From Drosophila miranda (lineage: Eukaryota > Arthropoda > Insecta > Diptera > Drosophilidae): 64,000 bases of DNA. Below, piece by piece: positions 47,701-57,300 of this stretch. The notes beneath the pieces are model-generated. The model made no database searches, had not been told where the DNA came from, and worked only from the letters and a program-made list of their open reading frames with translations. The stretch spans positions 22,497,718 to 22,561,717 of the forward strand of contig NC_046673.1 in NCBI RefSeq assembly GCF_003369915.1, in the 5' to 3' direction. The translations under genes were made by a program, and so were the position numbers. Numbering within the stretch: the first letter of the stretch is position 1; each line of letters starts with the position of its first letter.

Positions 47701-50700
47701 CTCAAATCCGACTCCAAGGTGAACGATCTTTGATTGATCTTTGATCAAGATCGGATCATTCTCATCGCCAGAATAAGGCGCACGTGTGGCTCTTTGACTT
47801 TTTGAGCAGCGCGCTTTGAAAATACATCTTAAAGAGTGGGTATCTTGAAATCGAGCAACGTGTGCCACAGCTCCCCAAACATCGATTGGTAATTGAATTG
47901 GAATTTTGTGTTCGATTTGAAGATTCAACGATCGTTAAATGATACGAAGCTGGCAAGATAGGGATCTTTTTTCAAGGTTCTTTAACACTTTTTCAGCTTC
48001 AGTAAAAAGTATTCGGGATTCCGCGAAGAGCGTCCACGATCGTCTACTATCTTTCTCTTTGTTTCATAGACATGCAACAGCACTCCTCGGTCATTTGGGT
48101 ATCTGTATCTGACGTGTGTAGCAGGCTTCGTTCCTCGCTGGATACCATCTTTTGGATTGTTTCCCCCACTAGAAACTGTTTTCCTTTTGTGTTTCGGGTG
48201 CAAAATCTTCAGCGCTGGAACTGTTTATTCATTCCCCAATAATAGCCACTCTTTGATTTCTGCAAAACGTGCCTCGTGGCCTCGTAGCTCCTTTGATTCA
48301 TTCGTCTACGAGTAGACGAGTACACGAGCGAGTGTTTCTTTTCCTACGTCATAAATTCAAGGCAATCCAAGAAATCCGAACGCGAATCGATGTGGTGCTC
48401 CCTCCTTTTCTGCGGGGGCTGTGGGGAACGGGTTCAAGGTTTTTTTCAATTAAAAAATCTTCAGTGTTGCGGTGCGCGTCGGTGCGTATTGTTGTACACT
48501 TGATAAGCGGGTTTATTTATAGACTTAATGCTGCTGCTGCTTCAGCGGCTGATAAGTCGCAAAATCTTTATTCTCAAAGGCACGAAATGAATTTTTGGCA
48601 ATACAAAACGGAGGTGGGGTGGGTTCAGTGTCCTTCGGCACCGCTGGATGGATGCATGCCTGCCGTGGAGGACAGGTACTTGTCGAACAGGTACTCCCCC
48701 AGATCGTCCTTGGCCCGCTCCATTTGCCGTATGTAGTCCGCGAGGACCTTCTGGCCGTCGACCTGCTCCTGCAGGAAGTTCGCCTCGATGAAGTCGCACA
48801 GATTGGGATCGTTCTCCTGCCCGGCCAAGGCGTGCACGTCGAGCAGGTGCTGGTTGACCTCCAGCTCCATTTCCAGGGCATGCTTCAGGCCGGCCAGGGT
48901 GTCCGCAAAGCAGGGTATCGGCTCTGGAACGGCACTCAGGCGGACGAGGCCGCCCCGCTTGTTCATGTACTTCATGAGCTTCTCGGCATGCTCGCGCTCC
49001 TCGTTGCTGGCCTGCAGAAAGAACCTGTGGACGCCCGGGGAGCTCACATCGGCCCGATCGTAGTGGAAGGCCTGTCGGAGAGGAGGGGAGCGGGGGGGAT
49101 TGGTGGCTCTGCTTTTGGACAGACCTCTGATCTCCCTTACCATTGCCAAATACTGGTGGCAGGCCTTTAGCTCCATGTTGATCTGATCGTTTAGCTTTTT
49201 CTCGCAGCTTTTGGCAAAATTTTGACGCATTATCATGGACATGTGGCGACGCCCAAATAAACCGAAAAGTAGCGCCATCGCCAGAAAGTAAAACTCAAAA
49301 TTTTTCTATCGAATTGTAAATCGAAAAGCAGAATCTGTCAGGGGGGAATGTGGGTCGGGCAGGATAGACAGGTGCCTAGATCTGGCCATCGATCGTTGGA
49401 GTTCAAAGTGCTCCGAGACACGGGGTCTCGTCTCTGATTTCACTTGAACGTCTATCCGTCTGTCCATCCGTCCGTCTCTGTGTCGCTGCTTAGCCACTTA
49501 GACCCCTGTGTAGCTGTGTGTGTCTGTGTGTGTCCCACTCGACTCTCTTACACGTCTGTGGCACCATTATACGGACAGATGGATATGTACGTGTATATAC
49601 ACTCGTACTACGGGTAATACTTACTCTCGGATCTCTCTGTTTGCGGCGGGCAAACGCAGTTATTGTCTCTTTTATTAAGTGAATGAAAAAAAAAAAAACA
49701 AAAACGAAAACGAAAACGACTTTTGTCCGAGTATAATCTTGCCATACACTTGGCGGAAAGGGTAGCACCGTCACGGCTAGGGGTTTGTATCCACAGGAAT
49801 ATCTGTACTCGAACTAGAGGAATACTTCAATGGTTTACTGATATCTTCGATGATTAGGGAGTAACCATTTATTTTCCTGCTCAAATATCTGTGAAAATGC
49901 CCTCATTCAAGTGCTCTTTCGCCATTACAGGGTATTTGCCAGTTCCTAAGACCCTCCGCCCTCCCCCCACCCCAAAAGGCAGAGTTTCAATTTTCAAAAT
50001 GCGAATGCGAATGCGAATGCGAACGAGTTTCAAACATTATCTCTCGGTCTGTCCATCCATCCAACCATCACAACCTTCCGTCTGGTCGGACACATGGGCA
50101 CACACACACTCTCACACAAATAATTACACAGACACTTTACGCACATTAAAAACAAAAAAAAAATACAAAAAATATGTATGTATATACAAAAAAGTGACTC
50201 TTGAAACTCCATGTGCGACTCGTAAAAAGCCCATTATAATCGCCAAGAAACTCAAGTAAGCATTTTCCCCTCCCCTCCCTACCCTCCTGGTCTCGAAAAG
50301 ACGATCCGATCCGAACCGCAACGCGGGTTATGCAAATCGTGGATTCGAGTCCGCGAGCAGCGATTTTCGGGCCCACAAAGGAGAGAGGATTTGGGCATTA
50401 TTTCAGGGTAGAGCACGTACATTTGTCCCTGAAATCTATGATGTAGAATAGATCAGAAATACTTGAGATTCAGCCATTCTATCTCATTCATTCTACCTGA
50501 ATTTCTGAATATGAAGACTCAACTTTTAAGAGATGGAATCTTTATCTAGGTCGTCTCGGGCGCTACGAAGGGGATGACCACATTCGAGTTTCAGGGAAAT
50601 CTGTTTTCGTATTCCACACGCGCCGACAATCGAAAAGTGTTCGACATCCCCAGCGACACATTAATGTCACTTTTATTTCCCCCTTAAATGGAGGCAAGAA

Positions 50701-52695
50701 AACAGTTCCAGCAACAAAAACGTGCAACAAATTATTAAACTTCGGCGGACAGTAATTTTTGATTGCACGTCGGATAAAACGCAAACGTTGGCATATCCAC
50801 AAAAGGAACAACAGAAAGACACACTCGTAATATGCCGAACACGAGGAGAGAAAACCTCACGGCATATGGAAAATATTCAATCGATTTGCAGCTCTTCATG
50901 GGACCCGTGTCCAATGGGAGGGAAGAGTATGCCGGGCAATGGATAATGGATGAATTCCAGGTTGATATCCACAATTTTAAAGATAAGAGAAAATAGAAAA
51001 AAAACCCATATCTGGCAGATCGGATCAAATGAAAGTGCAGTGGCTACCCATTCCTCTATCTCTCTCACACACTCTTCCTGGTGCAGTGTGCGCCCTCTGG
51101 CGGAGGGGAGCCGTACTGACTGAGTAACGGGTATAAATGCAGAGCCGCGACCCTTGCCGCGGCTCCCAGCGTTTGGTATGGCGGTAGTCGCAACGTTCTT
51201 GTCGAGGCACATGGGCCTGGTGCTCTCCGATTACCGGGTATGAAAAGGAACATCTCTGACTGTCTTTGGAGGAGCAGAGGAGTACTACAGTACTACAGGA
51301 ATGCGTGGAAACACTTCCAACACCTTCCAGGGTATTCCAGCTTCGGCTAAGGGAAAGGCGCACTCCTGAACGGAACCTTCTTGTTCTCGTATTTTCGCGC
51401 AATTTATTTAATTCAACAAATTGTTCGTTGCTTTCGATTTTTGCATACACACACACACACACACAGATCATGGGTATATGTATTTATAATCGCACGATGG
51501 ATCGAATTAACATTTATGTAATTTAAGGCATATTATTTAATGAGTTTATTTATGTAAGTGGAATTTATGAGACCACGCGATCGTCCGGAATTTATTGGGT
51601 GGTTCGGGTTCAGTTCATCACAAACTGTACAAAACGGTGCCCGGGGAGTGAGAGAGCCTGGCCGTTTTTCTCTTTCATTCACACCAAGGTGTACTGGCAC
51701 ACGGTGAGGCCCTCTTTGTCGGCACTCTCTCGGGTGCAGAGGGACACGCCTGCATTGCGTTTAGATAGAGAGCGAGAGTCCAAATCGAAGAGCTTAAAGC
51801 CCTACCCTGACACACGCACACCCTGCATCTCGCTAAATGAGGTGCAAAGTGTATGCGTGTGTGCGTGCAAGTGCCATCCCTATCGAAAAGGGAATAATTT
51901 TAAGCAACAAAAAATAAAGAAATAAGTGACGTCTGAAGTGAGCCGATGCTGACGTTGACGCCGATACCCGCAAAACGAATAACGGCACTCTTTCGAGGAG
52001 GAAACACACAACAGCACACTGTGCAACAGGATTAAGGGATCACGAATCTAGAGAATCTAAATACTAAACAGATCATTGCAATTTCCTAGTTTTTCAAGAA
52101 GAGATCGAGGTTTCCTTCCCAAAACAGGATGAGTTTTTGTGTCCCTAGTTTATGGGATTGGAGATGCTTCTTTCTTTAAATGATACCCTCTAAAAGGGTG
52201 ACAACTGGATTGACAACTATTCGCTTCCTCGTTTTCGTATGCCATTGCCAAAAACATGGACGATGTTGCGCGGTGTAGCGAGCGCGCGATAAGCAAGAAG
52301 GTCAATAAATTGCTATCAGTGGACTCCCTGATACATGAGACATGTGCACGGCGACGGCGACGGCAACAGCGACGGCAACAGCCACGACGAGTCATGGCGG
52401 AGCGCGAATATTTGCATTTTTTGGGCAGCATTCCAAATTCGATTTTGGATTCAAGTGGAAAAAGAGGACTCACCGGCTTTTTGGCCGCCAGCGGCTTGTT
52501 GATCAGGTTCAGATGCGGCTCAAAGTCCTGGCCAAAGCGTTCTATCAGCAGATTCTCGGCGGCCTCCTGGGGACATTCCTCCTGCTGGACCAGCTCCCAG
52601 ATGTCCTCCGGTATGTAGCAGCTTAGCACGAGCCCCAGCAGCAGCCCAATGACGAAGTAATGATTGCGGCTCAACGCGGCGACTGGTCTACGCAT
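35794..52695 (-). CDS. Chpf: chondroitin polymerising factor (CHGN family), type II Golgi protein
   Basis: Six exons on the minus strand: 52695-52474, 41052-40441, 37599-37444, 37369-36767, 36691-36196 and 36128-35794. They splice to 807 aa, the usual size for chondroitin synthase-family proteins. A membrane anchor at residues 13-27 ([15 protein letters not shown]) indicates a type II Golgi protein. Residues from about 75 carry the N-terminal GT31-like domain ([11 protein letters not shown]). The C-terminal half is GT7-like ([19 protein letters not shown]). Both metal-binding DxD sites of active synthases are replaced: [10 protein letters not shown] in the N-domain and LATPGMSF in the C-domain. 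This fits the non-catalytic partner (ChPF) rather than the synthase. Introns 3-5 are under 80 nt. Intron 1 is 11.4 kb and contains Fer3HCH. Confidence 0.9.
38100..38190 (+). repeat. dispersed intronic repeat, copy 2
   Basis: Bases about 38118-38172 closely match bases about 5135-5192: GCGCTCTCTTTGCGGGT, then AACAGCAAACTTCTCTC. Both copies are on the same strand and are followed by TC-rich DNA. Confidence 0.5.
38655..38775. repeat. short element bounded by ATACCCTC and GAAAGGGTAT
   Basis: The 100-base segment starts GATACCCTCTCCATGAGGG and ends GAAAGGGTAT. The inverted ATACCC/GGGTAT ends resemble those of the other small elements in this window. Confidence 0.4.
39855..39970. repeat. short element bounded by TATACCCTCTGCAG and GGGTATCAAAGGCTTCGGC
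   Basis: It is about 110 bases long with ATACCC/GGGTAT inverted ends. Its right end is the complement of the head of the repeat at 32855. Confidence 0.45.
43405..43500 (+). repeat. DINE-like terminal repeat, copy A
   Basis: It carries GTGCAGTTTGCGCCCTCTGG then ACTGACCGAGTAACGGGTAT. The last part matches the complement of the INE-1/DINE-1 terminus. Copy B is at 51075-51140. Confidence 0.55.
43640..44020 (+). repeat. minisatellite with 18-bp unit and 88-bp higher-order unit
   Basis: The basic unit is approximately GTGAAGTGTAGCGAGAGA. Every four to five units a divergent segment (CCAAGTGCACCGAGAGATCAG) recurs. The landmark ATCAGTGGAG starts at 43821, 43909 and 43995, spacings of 88 and 86. Homogeneity between the 88-bp copies exceeds that between 18-bp units. 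Confidence 0.8.
45418..45472 (+). repeat. GGGGCT/GGGGCA hexanucleotide array
   Basis: About nine tandem hexamers, first GGGGCT then GGGGCA, lie on the plus strand. The regularly spaced G4 runs meet the G-quadruplex sequence rule. Confidence 0.75.
48567..48572 (-). promoter_or_regulatory. Fer3HCH poly(A) signal
   Basis: TTTATT on the plus strand is AATAAA in the transcript. A second copy is at 48512-48517. Since the host gene Chpf is transcribed through it, its pre-mRNA must ignore these signals. Confidence 0.55.
48625..49278 (-). CDS. Fer3HCH: ferritin heavy-chain homologue 3 (ferroxidase-type ferritin)
   Basis: The product is an iron-storing ferritin H-type subunit. In flies this paralogue is mitochondrial and testis-biased. 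Exons 49278-49141 and 49071-48625 give 585 nt, or 194 aa. All ferroxidase-centre positions are conserved: Glu in INMELKAC, Tyr in HQYLAM, the Glu/Glu/His of NEEREHAEK, Glu in EMELEVNQ and Gln in LQEQVDGQ. The N-terminus ([19 protein letters not shown]) is hydrophobic-basic without early acidic residues, as expected for a mitochondrial presequence, although it is short. A further upstream exon cannot be excluded. The gene lies entirely inside Chpf intron 1 on the same strand. A minus-strand AATAAA (plus 48567-48572) lies about 55 nt past the stop. Confidence 0.93.
   Translation of the reverse strand: MALLFGLFGRRHMSMIMRQNFAKSCEKKLNDQINMELKACHQYLAMVREIRGLSKSRATNPPRSPPLRQAFHYDRADVSSPGVHRFFLQASNEEREHAEKLMKYMNKRGGLVRLSAVPEPIPCFADTLAGLKHALEMELEVNQHLLDVHALAGQENDPNLCDFIEANFLQEQVDGQKVLADYIRQMERAKDDLGEYLFDKYLSSTAGMHPSSGAEGH
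49279..52473 (-). other. Chpf intron 1, part upstream of Fer3HCH
   Basis: This is non-coding DNA with (CA)n near 50100 and 51450, a GAATGC array at 50000-50025 and a dispersed repeat at 51075-51245. No exon was recognised. The Fer3HCH promoter must lie near 49279-49500. Confidence 0.5.
51075..51245 (+). repeat. DINE-like terminal repeat, copy B
   Basis: It carries GTGCAGTGTGCGCCCTCTGG, then ACTGACTGAGTAACGGGTAT, about 90% identical to copy A at 43405. A second GGGTATGAAA end lies at about 51236. Confidence 0.55.
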
Positions 52696-53247
52696 GTTTC
52701 AAAGACTCTGCACTTGAACTTGAACGTGGATGTGGATGTGGGGGCCTGCCGATGATGATGATGATGATGATGATCGGGGATGATGGGGAGAGATAGGGAG
52801 GAGAAACTGGTGCTCAGGAACCAATGGTCATATGCACATTTTCGCTGTCGTTGCCGTTGCACGCTCTCTCTCTTCACCGTGTATGGCCACTTGTTGCTTC
52901 TCTGCGGTTTTTACGCTTCTGTTCGTAGACACGAAACGAACTCCAACAAGTGCTGCTTTATTTTGGCACTCCACTCGCTTGTGTTTTATTACCGCTGCTG
53001 GCACGCACTTCTTTTGCACTGATTATTGTTGTCGCCCTTTACATTTTGCATTTTGCCGCTAATCTCGGCATTTTCGATACATATGCACACGGAGAGCCAC
53101 AAAACACCACGATGGCGCGTAAATTTACATTAATCTGCGGCAAAAACTTCGAAAAAAAAAAAATCTTAAAAAATCAAAGCGCCGGTTGCGGTTCCGCTAC
53201 GCGAGAAAAAAAAGTAAACAAATTAGCGATGATAAATTGATGTACGA
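52696..53247. other. upstream region of Chpf
   Basis: A (GAT)n array lies near 52755-52775. The rest is A/T-rich DNA compatible with a 5' UTR and promoter. No distinct core-promoter motif was seen. Confidence 0.4.
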
Positions 53248-53601
53248 TCAGTATATCGATATATGTATTTGGGCGATATTTTTTCTTGATTTGCAAAAAT
53301 TGATGGATATTTTCGTGGGATATGTCATCAACGGAACCACTTTTCTGAGTTCGAGCAAATGATGACGATTTTCGGTTCTTTCCAGTTCTTTGGTTCTAAA
53401 AATGATCATTATGTCGTCCACATGTGATAATTTCATGGAAGCCTTGTCGTCAACACCAACTGCCTCTTTCCATGGACAACCTCGCTGTTGTAGCACCCCT
53501 TGCAGGAAAACATCGATAATTTGCAGATTTTCGAGGATTTTGTTTAACTGAACCATGCCAAGTGCATTTTTCGCACACACGCTGTGCATGTGACGTGACA
53601 T
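53248..53601 (-). CDS. small unidentified ORF, 117 aa
   Basis: I do not recognise this protein. The open frame starts at an ATG at 53601, only 197 bp from the divergent Arp6 start, and ends at 53248. Its composition is protein-like (leucine-rich N-half VQLNKILENLQIIDVFLQG, charged middle FRTKELERTENRHHLLELR) rather than simple-sequence. The last 15-20 residues fall in A/T-rich DNA and may be read-through past an unrecognised splice site. It could be a small gene, an exon of a larger one, or a decaying copy. Confidence 0.45.
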   Translation of the reverse strand: MSRHMHSVCAKNALGMVQLNKILENLQIIDVFLQGVLQQRGCPWKEAVGVDDKASMKLSHVDDIMIIFRTKELERTENRHHLLELRKVVPLMTYPTKISINFCKSRKNIAQIHISIY

Positions 53602-53798
53602 TTATTAACTATTAAGACGCTTCTGTAAATCTATGTTATCTAAAAACATCGATTTTTGCAGCGTACCCAAACATCGATTTTTCTCCAGTTCAACACGCAG
53701 TGACACCGGAAAAAGACGGACACAATTGATAGGAGAAAACTCCAATCTAACATCATCTCGGAGAGTCAGAACAGACTAGAAGACAATGTTATAGAGAT
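53602..53798. promoter_or_regulatory. compact divergent promoter region of Arp6 and the small ORF
   Basis: The 197-bp spacer contains two copies of AAACATCGATTTTT, whose ATCGAT cores are at 53648-53653 and 53673-53678. The palindromic core resembles the DRE/BEAF class of housekeeping-promoter elements. Confidence 0.5.
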
Positions 53799-54995
53799 AT
53801 GGCAAGCACAGTTGTGGTGCTCGACAATGGAGCTCACACAGCCAAGGTGGGCCTGGCCAACCAGGAGGAGCCTCGAGTGGTCCCGAATTGCATTATGAAG
53901 GCCAAGAGCGAGCGGCGGCGGGCGTTTGTGGGTAATCAGATTGAGGATTGCCGCGATACCTCTGCCCTGTTCTACATCCTGGCTTTTCAGCGCGGCTATC
54001 TGCTCAACTGGGACACCCAGAAGACCGTGTGGGACTACATCTTCAGCAAGGAGGGCATCGGCTGCAGCCTGGACAACAGGAACATAGTCATAACAGAGCC
54101 CCAGATGAACTTCCCGAGCGTGCAGGAGGCCATGTTGGAGATGCTCTTCGAACAGTACCGTGTGGCCGGCATGTACAAGACGACGGCAGCCGATCTGGCG
54201 GCCTTTAACTATGTCGCCGACAGCGAGGAGCGCACCACGATGCAGACCCTCAACTGTATTATCATTGATGTGGGCTACAGCTTCACCCACATTGTGCCAT
54301 TTGTCCTGGGCAGGCGTGTGCTCGAGGGTATTCGTCGCATCGACATGGGTGGCAAGGCGCTGACCAATCACCTCAAGGAACTAATCTCCTACCGGCAGCT
54401 GAACATGATGGACGAGAGCCACGTGGTGAACCAGATCAAGGAGGATGTCTGCTTTGTGGCCGAGGACTTCAAGGAGGCCATGCGGGTGCATCAGTGCGAG
54501 AAGAAGCGCAAGGAGGTGGCCATCGACTATGTCCTGCCCGACTTTACGACAATCAAGCGTGGCTATGTTCGGATACCCGGGCGGCCCCGCATGGACGAGG
54601 AAACCATGCAGACAGTGCCCCTGTGCAACGAACGCTTCACCGTGCCCGAGCTGCTCTTCAATCCTTCGGACATTGGCATCCACCAGGTGGGCATACCGGA
54701 GGCAGTCGCCGATTGCCTCAAGGCCTGTCCCTGGCAGGCCCATCGGGAGCTCCTGCTCAACATCCTGATTGTGGGCGGCTGTGCTCAGTTTCCCGGCTTC
54801 TTGCCTCGCCTCAAGAAGGATCTGCGCGCCCTGGTGCCCGACGACCTGGAGGTGTCGCTCATCTGCCCCGAGGATCCTGTCTGCTATGCCTGGTACGGCG
54901 GCAGGGAGGTGGCCACCAGTCCCAACTTCGAAGAGTTTGTCTACACGCGCGACGACTACGAGGAGTTTGGCGTCCATGGCCTGAACCAGCGATGA
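53799..54995 (+). CDS. Arp6: actin-related protein 6 (Arp6)
   Basis: A single 398-codon exon encodes a nuclear actin-related protein. Arp6 is a subunit of the SWR1/SRCAP-type remodeller (Domino in flies), which deposits H2A.Z-type histone. In Drosophila it has also been linked to HP1 and heterochromatin. Actin-fold landmarks: VVLDNGAHTAKVGL (phosphate 1 loop), IIIDVGYSFTHIVPF (phosphate 2), LNILIVGGCAQFPGF (adenosine loop) and YAWYGGREVA at the C-terminus. An Arp6-like insertion reading VLPDFTTIKRGYVR is present. The length is typical and no defects were seen. Confidence 0.95.
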   Translation: MASTVVVLDNGAHTAKVGLANQEEPRVVPNCIMKAKSERRRAFVGNQIEDCRDTSALFYILAFQRGYLLNWDTQKTVWDYIFSKEGIGCSLDNRNIVITEPQMNFPSVQEAMLEMLFEQYRVAGMYKTTAADLAAFNYVADSEERTTMQTLNCIIIDVGYSFTHIVPFVLGRRVLEGIRRIDMGGKALTNHLKELISYRQLNMMDESHVVNQIKEDVCFVAEDFKEAMRVHQCEKKRKEVAIDYVLPDFTTIKRGYVRIPGRPRMDEETMQTVPLCNERFTVPELLFNPSDIGIHQVGIPEAVADCLKACPWQAHRELLLNILIVGGCAQFPGFLPRLKKDLRALVPDDLEVSLICPEDPVCYAWYGGREVATSPNFEEFVYTRDDYEEFGVHGLNQR

Positions 54996-55394
54996 ACGGC
55001 GGAGGTCCTTCTCCCTCCCCCCCTGAATCCCTTTTATGCAGTTTTTAATTACGTGAGACAGATTTGTTCTAGATTCGTTTCTTGCTTGTATTCAACTAGG
55101 TGTCTAAACGAGAAATAATGTGCAAAATAGACCAAAGCGGGCGCACTTATATCATGTAGATAAATCGCCTAGACATTGAATGGTTGCCTAGAGCCTAAAT
55201 CGTTTTTATCAATATACAACTAAATTTGAACTACAGAAAACACAACTTAACTTTAGAATTCGTTTGCGAAATAGAATTTACATACAGATACAGGCTTGGG
55301 GCATATTGTGGGGTAGGATCTGCACCTGACCGTCGTTATGCATAAGCTTTGGGGGGCTGCGAGGCGGGTGTTACCGGCTCCAGAGCCAGTTTGT
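54996..55394. other. convergent 3' region between Arp6 and ISCA1
   Basis: These 400 bases contain both genes' 3' UTRs. I see no canonical AATAAA close to the Arp6 stop. Nothing else is recognisable. Confidence 0.5.
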
Positions 55395-56101
55395 TTACAT
55401 GCTGAACGACTCGCCGCAGCCGCAAGTGCCCTTGATGTTCGGATTGTTGAACACGAACTCGCTGGACAGCTTCGACTCCACAAAGTCCATTTCCGTGCCT
55501 GCAACAGGAACAAAAACAAGATGTTGATTAATTCGTCTGTTGGAGATTACATAACATGGGACCACTTGCCTAGCAATGAAAGCTGCGCCTTCTTGTCAAT
55601 GAATACCTTCACGCCGTCCTGGACCACCTCCTCGTCTAGTTTGTCTGCTGGGAAACAGAATCCAGAAAAACAGAATCTTAGTTCACTTCTATGTAACGCC
55701 GTTGTGCGTCTTGGCGTACTCACCTTTGCTGCTGGCATAGTCCAGGGTGTAGGAGAGGCCGTTGCAGCCGCGCTGTCGTACGCCTACCTTCAGGCCGATC
55801 TGCAGGAGAAAGGCTTTTGATTGATGGCATGATTTCGATGTTGCGATTCACTTACAAAGTCTGGCTTGTCCTGCAGCAATGTCTTGATGCGGTTCACTGC
55901 AGCCGAGGTCTGGAGGGACGAGAGGGTAAGCAATTGATAAACAACAACAAATTCTGGCTGACTAGGTGGACTGTTACTTCATCAGCGCGAATTTCATCAC
56001 GCTCTGTCGATTCTTACCAGGGTCAGGGCCGCCCGTGTGGGTAACAATTTGCGTCCCTTTAGCGCGCGCACCGTTGCCGTTGCCACCACACGTGTTGCCA
56101 T
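55395..56101 (-). CDS. MagR: mitochondrial iron-sulfur cluster assembly protein ISCA1 (MagR)
   Basis: The product is an A-type Fe-S carrier needed for mitochondrial [4Fe-4S] maturation. Five exons (56101-56018, 55909-55856, 55799-55724, 55647-55570, 55498-55395) give 396 nt, or 131 aa. The N-terminal 25 residues are basic/hydroxylated without acids, as in a mitochondrial presequence. The three cluster-ligating cysteines are present: QRGCNGLSY and, near the C-terminus, GTCGCGESF. The junction between exons 4 and 5 uses a GC donor (AG|GCAAGT, exon end 55570). No GT donor nearby keeps the frame. It is divergent from the Hsp70-escort gene. Confidence 0.93.
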
Positions 56102-56651
56102 TGCGTCTTTGGTTTATATAATTTGTTTTTCTGCCCAGAAATTCCAACGATTTGCGATTCGAAAATATGTGATTTGCGACTGTTTTGGTAGAGCTGTCAG
56201 ATTTCTCGATATATATCACTATTGATTGTAGGAATCGTAGAGCGATAGTTGCTCACGATTACCATCGATAGATCCTATCACTAGCCCTGCAGCGGAATGT
56301 CGTGACAGAAAGTGTGACTGTTAATTTACGCAAATAAACTGCATCCAAGTAAATAAACGTTATAACATTTGGTGCTAGTGTTGGTTAACCACGAGCACAG
56401 TTGATTCATTTTTCACAAATTATAAATTCAGATTAAAACTTCGTTTCAATTCTCCGCCAATTGGATAAGATTTCCATACTTGAACAAATATACCTCTGAC
56501 TTTCACAGCAAAGCGCTTTCAATGCTCTTCGCACACGGCTTAATTGAGGTGGCTATTTCACAAGAATGTACATCACTAGTTGGTGTTGTAACAGCTGTGA
56601 CGATTCCATCTCTAATATACCTCGCTTTCGCTTAATAATATTCGGGGCATA
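56102..56651. promoter_or_regulatory. divergent promoter region of ISCA1 and the Hsp70-escort gene
   Basis: The 550-bp spacer contains CATCGATA (56263-56270), one base short of the DRE octamer, close to ISCA1. No TATA box is obvious. The shared regulation of two mitochondrial genes is inference from the arrangement. Confidence 0.45.
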
Positions 56652-57300
56652 ATGAGCACATTCAGGCAGTTGTACAATCTTTCTGCTGGCATGGGCCGGC
56701 GGGCGCTACAAGTTGCTACACGAATAGCACAAAATGGGGCACGCACGCACAGTCACTTCCAGTTTCAAGTGCAATTTCCCACGAGACTGGCATCCAGCAC
56801 TACAGCTGTTCCTGTTTGGACCGGCACGAACAGATGCACGTGCAGGGGGACGTCTCGATTCCACAGCAGCAACAGCAGCAAACCAGCCGTAAGTCTCAGG
56901 ATGATACAGTCCAGTCCCTTTGAGATACGCACCATTCATTCCTCTATGTCTTTGGTTGGTTATCTTTTAGAAAGATGCAGGCGAAAACAAGGCCACTAAC
57001 AGCATACCGCTGGGCGAGCTGCAAACGAAAATTCAGCTCATTTACACCTGCAAGATCTGCCAGACGCGCAACATGAAGACCATTTCAAAGGTGGCTTATC
57101 AGCGTGGCGTCGTCATCGTAACGTGCGAGGGCTGTGCCAATCATCACCTGATAGCCGACAATCTGAATTGGTTCACGGATCTGAACGGCAAGCGCAACAT
57201 CGAGGAGATTCTGGCCGAAAGGGGCGAGAAGGTGATCAAAATGGTGGACGGAAACTGCGAATTTCTGCCCGAACACAATAAACCGAAGCCGAATCCTTAA
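56652..57300 (+). CDS. mitochondrial DNL-type zinc-finger protein (Hsp70-escort, Tim15/Zim17/DNLZ)
   Basis: The product keeps mitochondrial Hsp70 soluble and supports protein import. Exons 56652-56888 and 56971-57300 give 567 nt, or 188 aa. Exon 1 is a long Arg/Ser-rich presequence. Exon 2 holds the DNL zinc finger: [10 protein letters not shown] and [10 protein letters not shown] supply the four zinc cysteines, followed by [12 protein letters not shown], a version of the DNL motif. Its TAA (57298-57300) overlaps the stop of the convergent gene. An AATAAA at 57277-57282 lies inside its own coding sequence. Confidence 0.93.

Larger units (their letters stand above)
41053..48624 (-). other. Chpf intron 1, part downstream of Fer3HCH
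   Basis: This is large non-coding DNA. It contains a dispersed repeat near 43405-43500, an 18/88-bp minisatellite at 43640-44020, related GAGCGAGAG repeats at 45930-46090, a G-rich hexamer array at 45418-45472 and a GATC-rich tract at about 47500-48000. No protein-coding exon was recognised besides the Fer3HCH gene that follows. Confidence 0.55.

Noticed and set aside
47500-48000. GATC-rich tract in Chpf intron 1 suspected to be a regulatory array
   Set aside because: The motif spacing is irregular and no longer unit repeats, so it is compatible with base-composition bias.
51121-51240. Possible Helitron capturing coding sequence between the two GGGTAT ends
   Set aside because: The 100-base interior shows no similarity to any exon in the window and no coding frame.
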